Assembly (NCBI RefSeq): GCF_029981845.1
Contig: NZ_CP104165.1
Coordinates: 1-64,000 of the forward strand
Direction: 5' to 3'
Origin: Candidatus Bandiella numerosa
Lineage (GTDB): Bacteria > Pseudomonadota > Alphaproteobacteria > Rickettsiales > Midichloriaceae
DNA length: 64,000 nt
The position numbers and the translations under genes were made by a program. Below the pieces are notes generated by a model that saw nothing but the letters and a program-made list of their open reading frames with translations, searched no databases and was not told where the DNA came from. Of this stretch, positions 29,430-40,400 are shown piece after piece; positions within the stretch are counted from its first letter, which is position 1, and the number at the start of each line of letters is the position of its first letter.

Positions 29430-32400
29430 TTATGCAGCTTTGTTGTATAATAAAATCTCCTTTGCATCATCTAATGTAATATCTGCTTTTTTTAGATTAT
29501 TAAAATCATATATACCTAGTAAATTAATATGTCTCCAAGTAATGATAGAACCGTGCTTTATAATATCTATTATCTCCTTTCTTTTTTCTGGGTCACAGCG
29601 CATAATTAGTTTTGTAAGCATCAAATAATTCCATAAGATAATTAAATTTTGTATTATCATTTTACATTGCACTACTATTTCTTGATCCTCTGTTATACTC
29701 TGTGTAAATTCTTGGTTATTAGCAAAAAATATTATTGAAGAAAACCTATTAGATAACTCTCCTTTATTTAATTGTTTCTCTATTTGCTGCCTTAACTCTA
29801 CATTATCAATGTACTTTAAGATAAATATGGATTTTATTATTCTACCAAATTCTTTAAGTGCTTCATGTAATTGATGTTGTTTTGCATAAGAACTTAACCT
29901 ACGTAAAATCCTAGAAGCTTGTGTGTTTCTGAGTTTAATTGTTACTATTAATCTTAAAATGCTATCCCAGTTTTCTTCTATTACTGAGGTTTTGATATAT
30001 CTTGCTGGTAAAACAGGAGTTTTGTGTTGCGCCTTGAGTATTTGCTTAGTACTTTTATTAAAAGCAAATATACTTTGTGCGGCAATATTTTTGATACGTG
30101 GAGCAAAATCTACTCCTATTAAATAGCATATAGCAAAGATTATTTCTGTATATCCATGTGTATCGGTAGAATGGGTATCTATATTCATGTCCGCATTACA
30201 TAATAATCCATCTATTACATATCCTGCATCACGTTCTGAACTGCTAAAGATAGTTGTATAAAACAACATCTGCCTTTCATCTAAAAAAGTATAAACGCTA
30301 CTACCATGATTTTGGCCAAAATACTTAAATGAAAAATTTGCATTTAAGGATTCAGCCGATACCACAAATTTTTTAGCATCCCCAGAACTATGAAGTAACT
30401 CTTTATCCTTTAAAAAAAGTGTTGGTAACCATAACTTACTCATAAATTGTATAAAACTTTTATTTATTGTACTTAAATTTTCTACTGTAAAATACCAATT
30501 TACTGTATTATACAATGTATTATAATTGATTCCTTTCGATGTATTTGATAATCTATGTAGTCCCATATTAGTTCCTAATCCGAAAATTCCACCATAAAAT
30601 ATTTCTTTAGCAGGTTTTTTGCTTATGTTCTTGACCTTATAATGCTTAAAGCACTCAGTAAAACTCAATATCTTATCTATTTCTGAAAAAATTTCCAAAA
30701 CAGATTTATATTCATTTTTACTCAATAATGAAGAAATTTTATCATGCTCTCCTCTTTCTACTTTTGGTGTATGTAGTATGAATCTTCCGTTCTTATGAAA
30801 TCTTATAAATTTGTTTGTTTTATCGGTTATATTACAATTTGTAATATAATATTGTTTTTCTAATATATCTTTTAATTTTAATAACAAATCTTTAATCTTT
30901 TTAAATTTTCCAACACCAGCTCTTTCTATAAGTGTCTCCTTCTCTTTTTCCCATACGTCATCTGATATTAAATAGGCTTCTATTGGGAGAAATTTATAAG
31001 AATTAAGTAAATTAACTTCTCCACTTTTTATAGCGTCAGATATTTTTGTCAATAGTACTGCTTTATATAGCGAAACATTGAATTGATCGTTAGTTTTTCC
31101 AAAAATAAGTTTCTGTTCTATGTTAGATAAAAATTTTCTAGGGGAAGTACTATTAATATCTCCTTTCTTCTTTTGATAATCTACAATAGCTTCCATTAGG
31201 TTACTAGATTTAGTTTCTGGATTAAATTCTACATAACGTACTATATCAGCAACTCTATTTTGGATTGTTCTAGAAAAACTTTCTAATACTTTGTAATATT
31301 CTGAGTTACTTAGTTCATGTAGTATTTCTTTTTCTAATTCTTGATATTTTTTTAACTCCTCTGTAGTTATTTGCTCACCTAATATACTTTGAAGTATAGT
31401 GATTTTTTCAGCATCCGTTAACTCTTTTAAAAATACTATTTTTCTAATTTTTTCTATACTTTCTTCTGATCTTTTAAAACCTTCTATTATAGATTGAGTT
31501 TTTTTATTCTTTTCCTCATTTTTATCTATTATTTTTTCTTCAATAGCTTTTTCAACTTTGTTTAATCTCTCTTGAGTGGAACGCAATAGTATATTTACCA
31601 GTGTATCTTGCCATGTGCAATATTGATAATTTATAAACGCAGCAAGATAAAGATAAATCTTATTAGGATTATTAAGTGTACTAAGTTGTTCTATTCGTGC
31701 TTTTATAACCCATATAGCATAATACTTTGTTGCTTCAGGGGATAAATCTAATGATTTTATTAAAGGCTCTAATTCCTTAAATAAATTTTTTACAATTAAA
31801 AACCCTCTGATACTTTGTTTTATATTTTTTGGTCTTAAAGACTGATTTATGTTTTTGAGCCTTGCAACTAAATTTCTCGCATAAACTCCCTTACTATCAT
31901 TTTTATCTAACAACGCATCTAATACTTCCTTATGTTCTTCTGTAATATTTATTTCTATTTTCTTGAGTGATTGAAACTCAAAAAGATTAAATGATTCTGT
32001 TATCATTTTAGCAAATACCCTGTAATTAGGCAGTTCTATTTTTTTTGATGTTAAGAAATCTATAGCTGCAAAAAATATATTACGAGGGTGCATTTGTTGT
32101 GATGCCATATGATTTAACTCTACTTTTAACAAATCTTCATTGCTACTAAAAGAAGTAAAGCCACTTATAGATAATATTAATCTTTTATGTTCTCTATATG
32201 TACGCTCCTTATAATCACTTATAGCTACCTCTCTATATCCTAATAATTTACTTATAAATATAATATCTTTTTTCTTATAATCCTCTTTTTGAAAAAATCT
32301 TTTTGTTGCTTTAAAATAACCATATTGTAATAATAAACCTGCTTTTGCTTCTGGCTTTCTAATTTGATATAGTAATTCCTGAAGTATAGGTTCTTGTTTA

Positions 32401-32489
32401 AAATACTTTTGTTGCTCATTAATGTTAAATATAGGAGGTTTGTCAAAGCTCATAGCTTGCTTAGGTGGGATTATCTCTATTATTTGCAT
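29430..32489 (-). CDS. Tn3-family transposase, copy 1
   Basis: 1019 residues with the Tn3 DDE domain: GIFGLGTNMGLHRLSN, the first Asp in HSSGDAKKFVVSAE, the second in TDTHGYTEIIFAI with LIGVDFAPRIKNI, the Glu in ALKEFGRIIKSIFI and the closing WRHINLLGIYDF. The frame is complete. The start codon overlaps the recombinase stop (TAATG), so the pair is translationally coupled. It is only distantly related to the 970-residue transposase at 15125-18037. Identical to the protein at 43403-46462. Confidence 0.95.
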   Translation of the reverse strand: MQIIEIIPPKQAMSFDKPPIFNINEQQKYFKQEPILQELLYQIRKPEAKAGLLLQYGYFKATKRFFQKEDYKKKDIIFISKLLGYREVAISDYKERTYREHKRLILSISGFTSFSSNEDLLKVELNHMASQQMHPRNIFFAAIDFLTSKKIELPNYRVFAKMITESFNLFEFQSLKKIEINITEEHKEVLDALLDKNDSKGVYARNLVARLKNINQSLRPKNIKQSIRGFLIVKNLFKELEPLIKSLDLSPEATKYYAIWVIKARIEQLSTLNNPNKIYLYLAAFINYQYCTWQDTLVNILLRSTQERLNKVEKAIEEKIIDKNEEKNKKTQSIIEGFKRSEESIEKIRKIVFLKELTDAEKITILQSILGEQITTEELKKYQELEKEILHELSNSEYYKVLESFSRTIQNRVADIVRYVEFNPETKSSNLMEAIVDYQKKKGDINSTSPRKFLSNIEQKLIFGKTNDQFNVSLYKAVLLTKISDAIKSGEVNLLNSYKFLPIEAYLISDDVWEKEKETLIERAGVGKFKKIKDLLLKLKDILEKQYYITNCNITDKTNKFIRFHKNGRFILHTPKVERGEHDKISSLLSKNEYKSVLEIFSEIDKILSFTECFKHYKVKNISKKPAKEIFYGGIFGLGTNMGLHRLSNTSKGINYNTLYNTVNWYFTVENLSTINKSFIQFMSKLWLPTLFLKDKELLHSSGDAKKFVVSAESLNANFSFKYFGQNHGSSVYTFLDERQMLFYTTIFSSSERDAGYVIDGLLCNADMNIDTHSTDTHGYTEIIFAICYLIGVDFAPRIKNIAAQSIFAFNKSTKQILKAQHKTPVLPARYIKTSVIEENWDSILRLIVTIKLRNTQASRILRRLSSYAKQHQLHEALKEFGRIIKSIFILKYIDNVELRQQIEKQLNKGELSNRFSSIIFFANNQEFTQSITEDQEIVVQCKMIIQNLIILWNYLMLTKLIMRCDPEKRKEIIDIIKHGSIITWRHINLLGIYDFNNLKKADITLDDAKEILLYNKAA

Positions 32490-33352
32490 TACTCTTCTTC
32501 CCCTATTAATTCGACTGCTTCTTGCAAATCATTAAAAGAGGGTGTGCAATATATTTTAGTAATATCTAAGCTTTCATGTCCTGCTAAAAATGCTACTTTT
32601 TCTAATCCTACCCCCATATCAACTAAATTTTTACAAAAACTATGTCTTAGTTGGTGTGGAGTAACATTTTTTAAATTACTACCTTTCACAATCTTTTTTA
32701 ACATTAATTGTACTCCTCTTGGAGTTAAATTACCTCTTTGTCCTTTAAATATTCTACTCTCTTTACCAATATTATCTGTATAGCCTATACTCAAAAAGGA
32801 ATTACGACAATCTTTGTTTAATGGCATTTCTCTCGTTTTATCTCTTTTACCTAATTTCACTATTATTTTTCCTTTTCTCTCGCTTATAGTTATCATATCC
32901 CATGTTAACTCACATAACTCATTCACTCTTAAGCCTGTATTTAATAATATTTTTATAATTGCAACATTTCTTTTATTGGCAGTTTGTTCTACTTTTCTTT
33001 GTAATTCGTTTTGTTCTAATCTATCTAACCACTTAAATCCCACCTTTAATTCTTTTACATTTTTTGGTGTGGGAATATTATATTTTATCTTTTTTGTTCG
33101 TACCCCCCAGCTTATGAACGCCTTTATACTAGCTATATGTCGATTAATTGTTTTAGGTTTTTTATTTTTAATTAATTGTTTTTTGTATAATCTTAAATCT
33201 GTAGGGGTGATTTTATCTAATATTAATTTTTCATTATTAGCTTTTAGAAACCATTTTGCAAAACTATTTAAATCAGATTGATAATTTTTTATTGTATTCT
33301 CACTTTTTTCATTTGCTTTTAAATACTCTAAAAATTTATCAATTATATTCAT
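32489..33352 (-). CDS. Tyrosine recombinase of Tn3-family transposon, copy 1
   Basis: 287 residues. The N-terminal SAM-like core-binding domain (FLEYLKANEKSENTIKNYQS) is followed by the catalytic domain with LLNTGLRVNELCELTW (Arg), LGKRDKTREMPL (Lys), HQLRHSFCKNL, LAGHESLDIT and a Tyr in KIYCTPSF. Acts like XerC/D or TnpI to resolve cointegrates made by the adjacent transposase. The gene starts immediately beside an 18-bp repeat (33353-33370) which could be its core site or operator. Confidence 0.94.
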   Translation of the reverse strand: MNIIDKFLEYLKANEKSENTIKNYQSDLNSFAKWFLKANNEKLILDKITPTDLRLYKKQLIKNKKPKTINRHIASIKAFISWGVRTKKIKYNIPTPKNVKELKVGFKWLDRLEQNELQRKVEQTANKRNVAIIKILLNTGLRVNELCELTWDMITISERKGKIIVKLGKRDKTREMPLNKDCRNSFLSIGYTDNIGKESRIFKGQRGNLTPRGVQLMLKKIVKGSNLKNVTPHQLRHSFCKNLVDMGVGLEKVAFLAGHESLDITKIYCTPSFNDLQEAVELIGEEE

Positions 33353-33676
33353 AAGTTATTATACGATAAGTTTTTTATTAGATAATCTAGCCTAATCTAT
33401 ATCTTATACGATGACTCAGCCTAATAGTCAATATATAATGCCAATTATACGATATGATTTAAAAAGGAGTATTGTTTTAAGCTTGTCGCTATATAATATA
33501 TTATACGCTTAATATTATAAATATCCAATAATAACATAACTTTATATTCGCCTATTATCCTTTTATTGAAGAAATATAAAAATATAGGTCATTATAGGTA
33601 ATATCATAAAAATAATTAATTCCACTATAAATAGAGGTGTTACCTTTAAAAAATTTCTTCCTGTAACTCACTTTAA
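33353..33676. promoter_or_regulatory. Candidate resolution (res/rst) region of copy 1
   Basis: About 320 bases between the recombinase gene and the transposon end without a gene. It contains AAGTTATTATACGATAAG at 33353-33370, further TTATACGAT motifs near 33403 and 33457, and repeated CCTAAT. The clustering of one short motif beside a tyrosine recombinase gene suggests the site where it acts. Outer part is the extended terminal repeat. Confidence 0.5.
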
Positions 33677-34294
33677 ATGCAGTATACAGAATTCCTAATA
33701 CCAGATTTGTCTATATTTGTAATTATACCCAATTTTGAAAATATTAATAATATTGAGAGCTTAATAAGCAGAGTGATTAATTGGAAGATAATAAGAGATA
33801 ATTATGAAGGAATGATAGAGTATGCTGTAGCATTAAAATTGAAAATAACAGAGCCCGAAGCGTTATTAAAAAGATTCACAGCTAATAATTTGCAACATCC
33901 AGTATATCAAGCATTACAGGAGTTAGGAAGGATAATAAAAACTATATTTACATGCAAATATTTAATCTTTGAAGAATTAAGAATAGAAATACATGAGGGG
34001 TTAAATGTGGTTGAAAGATGGAATAGTGTTAATGATTTTATATATTATGGTAAGAAGAGTACTATATCTAGTAATGAGCCAGTTATTCAAGAAATATCAA
34101 TATTATACCTACATTTATTACAAGCAGCATTGGTATATATGAATACATTAATGTTGCAAAAAGTGTTAGAAGGTAATCATTGGCAAAATAAGTTAACAAT
34201 AGAGGATAAAAGGGCATTATCACCATTATTTTATAATCATATAAATCCTTACGGAACTTTTAAATTAGATATGAATGAGAGGATGGAAATATGA
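33677..34294 (+). pseudogene. Tn3-family transposase C-terminal fragment fused to transposon-end leader
   Basis: The first 18 codons (MQYTEFLIPDLSIFVIIP) are translated from the end of transposon copy 1. From 33731 the frame continues as the last roughly 187 residues of a transposase related to that at 15125-18037: ISRVINWKIIRDNYEGMIEY, ALQELGRIIKTIFTCKYL (catalytic Glu), NDFIYYGKKSTISSN and LSPLFYNHINPYGTFKLD. Both catalytic Asp residues are missing, so it is inactive. It marks an older Tn3-type element into which or next to which copy 1 went. Confidence 0.87.
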
Positions 34295-34998
34295 ATGAAA
34301 GAACTATGACAATAAAAGAGAAGGCGCAGAAAATAGCAAGATCTTTAAAAAAAGAAAATCCAGATTACTATTATTTAAAAGAATTATTTAAAAATATTAG
34401 AAATGAGTTAAATATAAAAGTAGAAAAGCAACCAAAGCACTTACCCTATGTTCCTATAGAAGAGGGAATAAAAAGGTATTATAAGGTAGTATTTGAATCA
34501 GAAAATATGCAAAATGTACTGATAATAAAAACACTAATATATACAGGAGTACGAGTAGGAGAGTTGGTAAATATAAAAATAGAAGATGTAGATTTAGTAA
34601 ATTGCAATATAAGAATAAATAATGGTAAAGGTAAAAAAGATAGAGTAGTGCCTTTCCCAGAAGCATTTAAAGAAGTGCTAGCCTTACATATAGACAGTAA
34701 TAAAAAGAAAAAGGCGACGTACTTATTTGAATCATCATGGAAAAAAGGATATAGTGTAAGAGGAATACGCAAAACAGTAACTCAATACTCTAAATTAGCA
34801 GGAATGAGTAGATCGTTATCCCCACATAAATTACGGCACTTTTTATTTACATGGATGAAAAAACAAGGAATTGACGATGCCTTAATACAACCTTATTCAG
34901 GCCATCAAAGCAGACAATCATTAGAAGTATATTCTAAATTATCTATAACTGAAGCTCAAAAAGAATATGAAAAAGTTATTAAGCATTTCCCTATATAA
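34291..34998 (+). CDS. Tyrosine recombinase of older Tn3-type element
   Basis: 235 residues, homologous along its length to the recombinase at 14386-15132. Catalytic residues are present: YTGVRVGELVNIKIEDVD, NGKGKKDRVVPFP, PHKLRHFLFTWM, SGHQSRQS and LEVYSKLSI. The start overlaps the end of the transposase fragment by four bases, as in the other element. The gene looks intact although its transposase is truncated, so it may persist as a solitary recombinase. Confidence 0.9.
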   Translation: MNERTMTIKEKAQKIARSLKKENPDYYYLKELFKNIRNELNIKVEKQPKHLPYVPIEEGIKRYYKVVFESENMQNVLIIKTLIYTGVRVGELVNIKIEDVDLVNCNIRINNGKGKKDRVVPFPEAFKEVLALHIDSNKKKKATYLFESSWKKGYSVRGIRKTVTQYSKLAGMSRSLSPHKLRHFLFTWMKKQGIDDALIQPYSGHQSRQSLEVYSKLSITEAQKEYEKVIKHFPI

Positions 34999-35027
34999 AG
35001 TTCCCTTTTTTATATTACAAAAAAACA

Positions 35028-35192
35028 TCATTTTGCCATTTTAACACGTTCTCTAACCTTAGGCCTTTTACCACTTGCATATTCTTCATAAATATTTTTT
35101 GGATTTACTCCGGCTATTATTAAAGCATCTTTTTGCATATCAATATTCTGACTTCCGTCAGATTTTGAAACTCTAGCATATCCTATTAACAT
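35028..35192 (-). pseudogene. Serine recombinase (resolvase) N-terminal fragment
   Basis: A 54-residue frame, MLIGYARVSKSDGSQNIDMQ, then DALIIAGVNPKNIYEEYASG and KRPKVRERVKMAK, is the start of a TnpR-type resolvase: YARVS contains the catalytic serine and YEEYASGKRP is the next conserved block. It stops after about a third of the normal length. It faces the recombinase from the other strand and shows that an additional, conventional Tn3 resolvase once existed here. Confidence 0.8.
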
Positions 35193-35675
35193 ATTTTTTC
35201 TAATTACTTTATGTAGTATAAACGAACGTTTGCACTACCTTGCAAAATCACAACCAAATCATCTTAAAATTAGTAGCATATATCGTTATATAATCTATAT
35301 AGTACAAAAGATGTCATGATAATAATGTACTACATCCATAACGATTGCAAATAAAATTTTCAAATTATAAAAAAGTAAGAAACTATTATGAATATTTGAT
35401 TTTTTTACTGAAAAACCTAAAACTGCACATCTTAATTTTTCCACATCAACCTAAATAACAGCTTTATAGCAATTCGCTATCACTCTTTTTTCATTAATGT
35501 TGGAAATTACCCTATATGTAATATTCTAAAAATTTCCAGAGCTACTTTTTATAGATATATTGCAATACCCGACAAAGATATTTCCTTAGCGTAACTTTTC
35601 GTTCCGTTGATTGTCATACCCCAATTATCTTATCATATAATTTAACCGAATGCCATTGCCCTCAGCGCAGCTACC
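35193..35675. other. Gap between resolvase fragment and NRPS2 3' end
   Basis: About 480 bases of AT-rich DNA without a gene on either strand. No repeat longer than a few bases stands out. It presumably contains the join between the transposon remnant and the NRPS locus. Confidence 0.4.
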
Positions 35676-37466
35676 TTAAGACATGTCCTTTTTCTTAAGA
35701 AGAACATCACAAATTACTTCTTCCTTTTCTAATATATTACCATGATGTGCATCACTTACATTAATAACATTTAAACTCGAAGCACCTCGTACAACTGTAT
35801 CTATATTATTATATTTAAGCTTCAATATGTGTTGTTCTGTCTTTTTTGCATCCTGATTAAGAGTAAACCTTGTATCTTCACACATCGCTTTAAATAATAT
35901 AACTTTCGTATCCTGCAAAGAATAAGTCGCACGTTGCTGACCAAACTTTCCTTCTAATTCTAATACTGAGACAGCTTTTTCTATATAAAACACATCATGG
36001 CCTTCTGATATCATATGATCCCTAAACTTCTTTTTTTCCTCTTCAATATTAATCGAACTTACTTTAGAGAACAGAAATTCATCTGATAACGCTGTATCCA
36101 ATAAATAAACATTTATTGCTCTAATATTCCTACGCTCTAATATACTTGCTATCTCAAGCGCCAATTGTCCACCTAATGACCAACCAAATAAATTATATAT
36201 CTCTTGTTTTGTATTTGTCATTGTTTTTTCTATATGAGATAAATAGTACTCTGCTAGTTGATTTAAACTCTGTATTTTAGTTTCATTATACAAATTGTAA
36301 GAGTCTACCCCATAGCAACTAAATTCATTGCTTAACCTATTAGCTAAAGATACATATACTTCACATCCTCCTGTACCAGGATGAATCATAAACAAATTTT
36401 GTTTGCTGTATGTATCATTAAGCTTTACGATAGTTTGATACTTGTTCCTAGATTGCATAATCCTCGAAATAAAAGCCTCAGGAGTTCTATTGATATAAAT
36501 ATCTGTAATTTTCAGATTGGAATTATAAATGTTATTCAATTTACTGGCTAATTTTATAGCAGTGACGCTGCTTCCACCTAATTTAAAAAAGTCATGCTTC
36601 AAGCCTATTTTACCTGAGTCTATCTCCAAAAACTCTGCCCATATTTTTATTAACTGAATTTCAATATGGTTACGCGGAGCAATATACTCATCTATCAAAG
36701 TTAAATCAACTTCCGGTAGTGACTCTCTGTCAAACTTACCATTAGATGTTGTTGGAAAACTATGAACCCACATTACAATATGCGGAACCATATAATCTGG
36801 AAGCTTGCTTCGCAAATATTGCAAAATCTTCTCATCTTTAAATTTGCTATCTGATGTGTAGTAAGCTATCAAATATTTCACACCAGCTTGTTCTTTTATA
36901 ACCACAACAGAATGATTTACTCCTGTAAAATTAGATAACGCAGACTCTATATCTCCTAACTCTAACCTATACCCGCTAATCTTATGCTGTGAATCATCTC
37001 TGCCAATATACTCTAAAATACCTCCTGGCATCCATCTCACTAGATCTCCAGTTTTATATATTCTACCAAAGTCAATATGTTCAATGAAAGCAGATTCTGT
37101 TTTTTCTATATCATTCCAATAATTTAATGCAACTCCTTCACCTCCAATATATAACTCTCCTTGTACACCAACTGCACAAGGTAAATAATCCTTATTCAAC
37201 ACATAGGTTTTTTGATTTGGCAATGGTATACCATAAGGAATGCTTTTCCATTCTTCTTTAACTTCGCCTACCTCATACCATACAGACCAAATACCACATT
37301 CTGTTGCTCCTCCCAAACTTACTAGAGTTGCAGTGTTAATCCATTCTTTTAATCTTATTGGCAGAGTTAAAGGTATCTTATCTCCGCTCAACAAAAATAA
37401 TCTGATATTTGCTTTTATTGATTGTGATTTACTTACTAATAAATCGGCTAATTGAGGCACTGTATC
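35676..37466 (-). pseudogene. NRPS2, part downstream of the internal stop (A2 half, T2, TE)
   Basis: In frame with the upstream part, separated only by the TGA at 37467-37469. It carries the second half of A2 (VPQLADLL, LFLLSGDKIPL, SLGGATECGIWSVW, KTGDLVRWMPGG, NGKFDRESLP), T2 with LGGSSVTAIKL, and a complete thioesterase (LFMIHPGTGGCEVYV, GWSLGGQLALEIA, final DAHHGNIL). Without readthrough it could only be made by restart, and would lack the first half of the A2 fold. The thioesterase itself looks undamaged. Confidence 0.88.
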
Positions 37467-40400
37467 TCATAATGAGATCTGATAATTAAACAACAACTCT
37501 CTCCAATGTTTGGGGTCTTTTATGCTATCTTGTTTTGGAAATATAATTGTTCCACCAACAGCAAGTAACCCGAATATATCATATACTGACAAATCAAAGC
37601 TTAGATCTGAAAGTGCTAATATTTTATCATCATGTGATACTTTATATTTATTATTCACTGCAATAATAGTATTCATAGCAGCTTTATGAGTAATCGTTAC
37701 TCCTTTCGGTTTCCCTGTTGATCCCGATGTAAAAATCACATAAGCGATGTAATTAGAAGTCATCTTGGGAATAAACACATCTGAAAGTGTTTTTCTGAGT
37801 TGAGTATTAGTATAAATTTCTGTTAGAACATCTTCGATTACTATCAATTGATATTTAGCACTCAAATATTTTTGTATTTCTTTTTTTTGATATTGCAATC
37901 GAGAGATTAATAATAAACTCACTTCACCTTGTTGTAAGACATCATCTAATCTGTCTACTGGCCAATCTACATTAAGTGGCAAATAAGCATATGACGATTT
38001 CATAATTGATAATGTTGAAACGGCTTGATTATAACCTTTTTCACTAAGTACCCCTATTAATTTACTTGGTTTATTTGTGTAGTAAGTTATGTATTCTGTA
38101 AGGAAATCCACATCACTTAAAAGAGCTCCGTAGGTATACTGACGTGACGTAGCTTCGTCTATAACCGCTATCCGATCTAATGATTTCTGCGCCTGAGTTT
38201 CAAAAGCACTACAAAGTGTAATACTATCTTCATATGCTTGAGATGTATTATTCCACTCTTTTATAACTCTATCATAATCTGACTTAAGTAGTTCTACAGG
38301 CGTATTAGAGTTTTCTAATATGTTAAACAAACACTCTTTATAGTACTGAATAAAATAATCTAAATACTCCTTAGTTACATAGGTGTCATGCGCATTTATT
38401 CTTATCGAAAGAAATTTATCTGCATATTGAGATACGTTAAAGATAATAGGAATGTTAGTTTTCTCATACCCGGTAATAGAATTTATTTGATCCAAACTAT
38501 CATTAATGGCATGAAAATTAGTGTAGTTAAAAACAAAATCAAATATTTCTTGATGAAAAAATTCTTTAATATTTGAATAAGGAAAAAATTGATATTTCTG
38601 TAACGCAAGTCTTGAATCAAATAATTTTACTAACATCTCTTTAATATTTTTATGATCTTTTAAATTAAATCTAAATGGAATAGTGTTTAAAAATAGACCA
38701 AATAACTTATCCCCATCTTCTTTTGCTAATCTATTATGCACAACCAACCCAATTGTAATGTCAGAGTTATTGGTGAAATATGATAGCGCCTTTAAATAAG
38801 CAAGTAAAAATATGCTATCAACACTTATCTTCAGTTCCTTTGCTAATTTATGCATTAACACAACATGTTTACTCTCTAGATCATAAGTTGCAATATAAAC
38901 AGTATCCTCAGATTTTGCGTTATCAAACTTCCATCTAGCATTAGTTACAATAATATCTTTTAAGTAATTTTTCCAAAATTCAGCATTGTCAAGATTATTT
39001 ACTGCAGATAATTCTTCTCTTATAAATTCTCCATAACGTAAATTAAGTCTTTTAGATTGCAACTCACCATCAACGTATCTTGAAAGAAATTCATTCATCA
39101 AAGTGGCCATACTCCACCCTTCAGCAATTGCATGATGATATGAGAGAATTAAATCAAAACTCTTACCCGTATCGTTAATTGAAAATCTAATCATATTTTC
39201 ATTAGAGGAATCGAAATAATTAACTTTCTCTTTTTCCATTAATTCTACGCTACTGCAGTCCGTGTGTACTACATAGTTTATGATAGCTTTTTTATGGATC
39301 ATAATACTCCAACCAGCATCGTCGTTTTGAATAAACTGGGCTCTCAATAATTCATGTTTATTAAATAATTCATTCCATATGTCTAAAAATCTTTCTAGAT
39401 TAAATGAAACTTTCAAAGAATAATTAAAGACGTCATGATACGTAGTTCTATCAAGTAGTGATTCTAAAATCATTCCTGTTTGTAATTGACTTGCTGGATA
39501 AATGTCTTCAAATTTACCTGAATCAATTTGCAATTTATATTTTTCTGAATCAACTAGGCTAAACGGTAAATAAATCTGACCAACTTTGTTTTCAGCTACA
39601 CGTTCAGATAGCAAATTACTTAAACTTATAATAGTTCTTAACGTGAATATATCATTAACTCGAATCTGACAGTTAAATGCTTGGTTAATTTTATTTACTA
39701 TTCTTATCACTAAAATACTATCTCCCCCTAACCTAAAGAAGTCATCATTTATTCCTACTTTCTCTTCCTCCAATCCTAGTACTTCTGCCCAGATCTTACA
39801 CATCACTTTCTCTTTTTCATTCCTTGGAGCTATATAATTCTCTTTATCTTCAAATTCTGGATCGGGCAAGAACTTCCTGTCTAACTTCCCATTATTAGTT
39901 ACTGGCAACTCTTCTAGCTTCACTAAAATATTTGGTACCATGTACTCTGGTAATTTTGTTTTTATATAAGTCAATATTGATCCCTCATCTAAGTTCTTTT
40001 TTGATACATAATATCCCACCAAATAACTGGTCTCTTCACCTCGCTCTTTAGAAATTACTACAGATTGATCTATTCCTTCATAACTTGATAATACTTCTTC
40101 TATCTCTCCTAACTCTATCCTATAGCCTCTTATCTTTACCTGGAAATCATTTCGGCCTATGTATTCTATCTTGCCATCCGATGTCCATCTTGCTAAATCT
40201 CCTGTTTTGTATATTCTGCTGTCTAATTGATCTTTACTGGAAAATGGATTTGCTATAAAACTTGCTGATGTTAAATCTGCTCTATTCAAGTAACCTCTTG
40301 CTAACCCTACTCCGCCTATGTACAACTCACCTATTGCACCTACTGGTACTGGATTTAAACTAGCACTATCTAATATATAGATGGTTACATTATCTATCTG

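Larger units (their letters stand above)
29172..33730 (-). mobile_element. Tn3-family transposon, copy 1 (4559 bp)
   Basis: Ends GGGTGTAATTACAAATATAG (29172) and, inverted, GGGTATAATTACAAATATAG (33730). Terminal similarity continues imperfectly for about 170 bases inward, much longer than the common 38-bp Tn3 repeat. Contents: transposase and tyrosine recombinase. The reverse-complement copy is 42162-46720, same length. The five bases outside the two ends (ACCAC and AATTT) are not a duplication. Confidence 0.93.

Noticed and set aside
32814..33281. 155-codon frame opposite the tyrosine recombinase
   Set aside because: Antisense shadow of a conserved integrase gene; the same shadow appears in the second copy.
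37467..37469. UGA read as tryptophan (alternative code)
   Set aside because: Other genes use TGG for Trp, and other frames here, such as the IS110 gene ending at 785, terminate in TGA; a point mutation is simpler.
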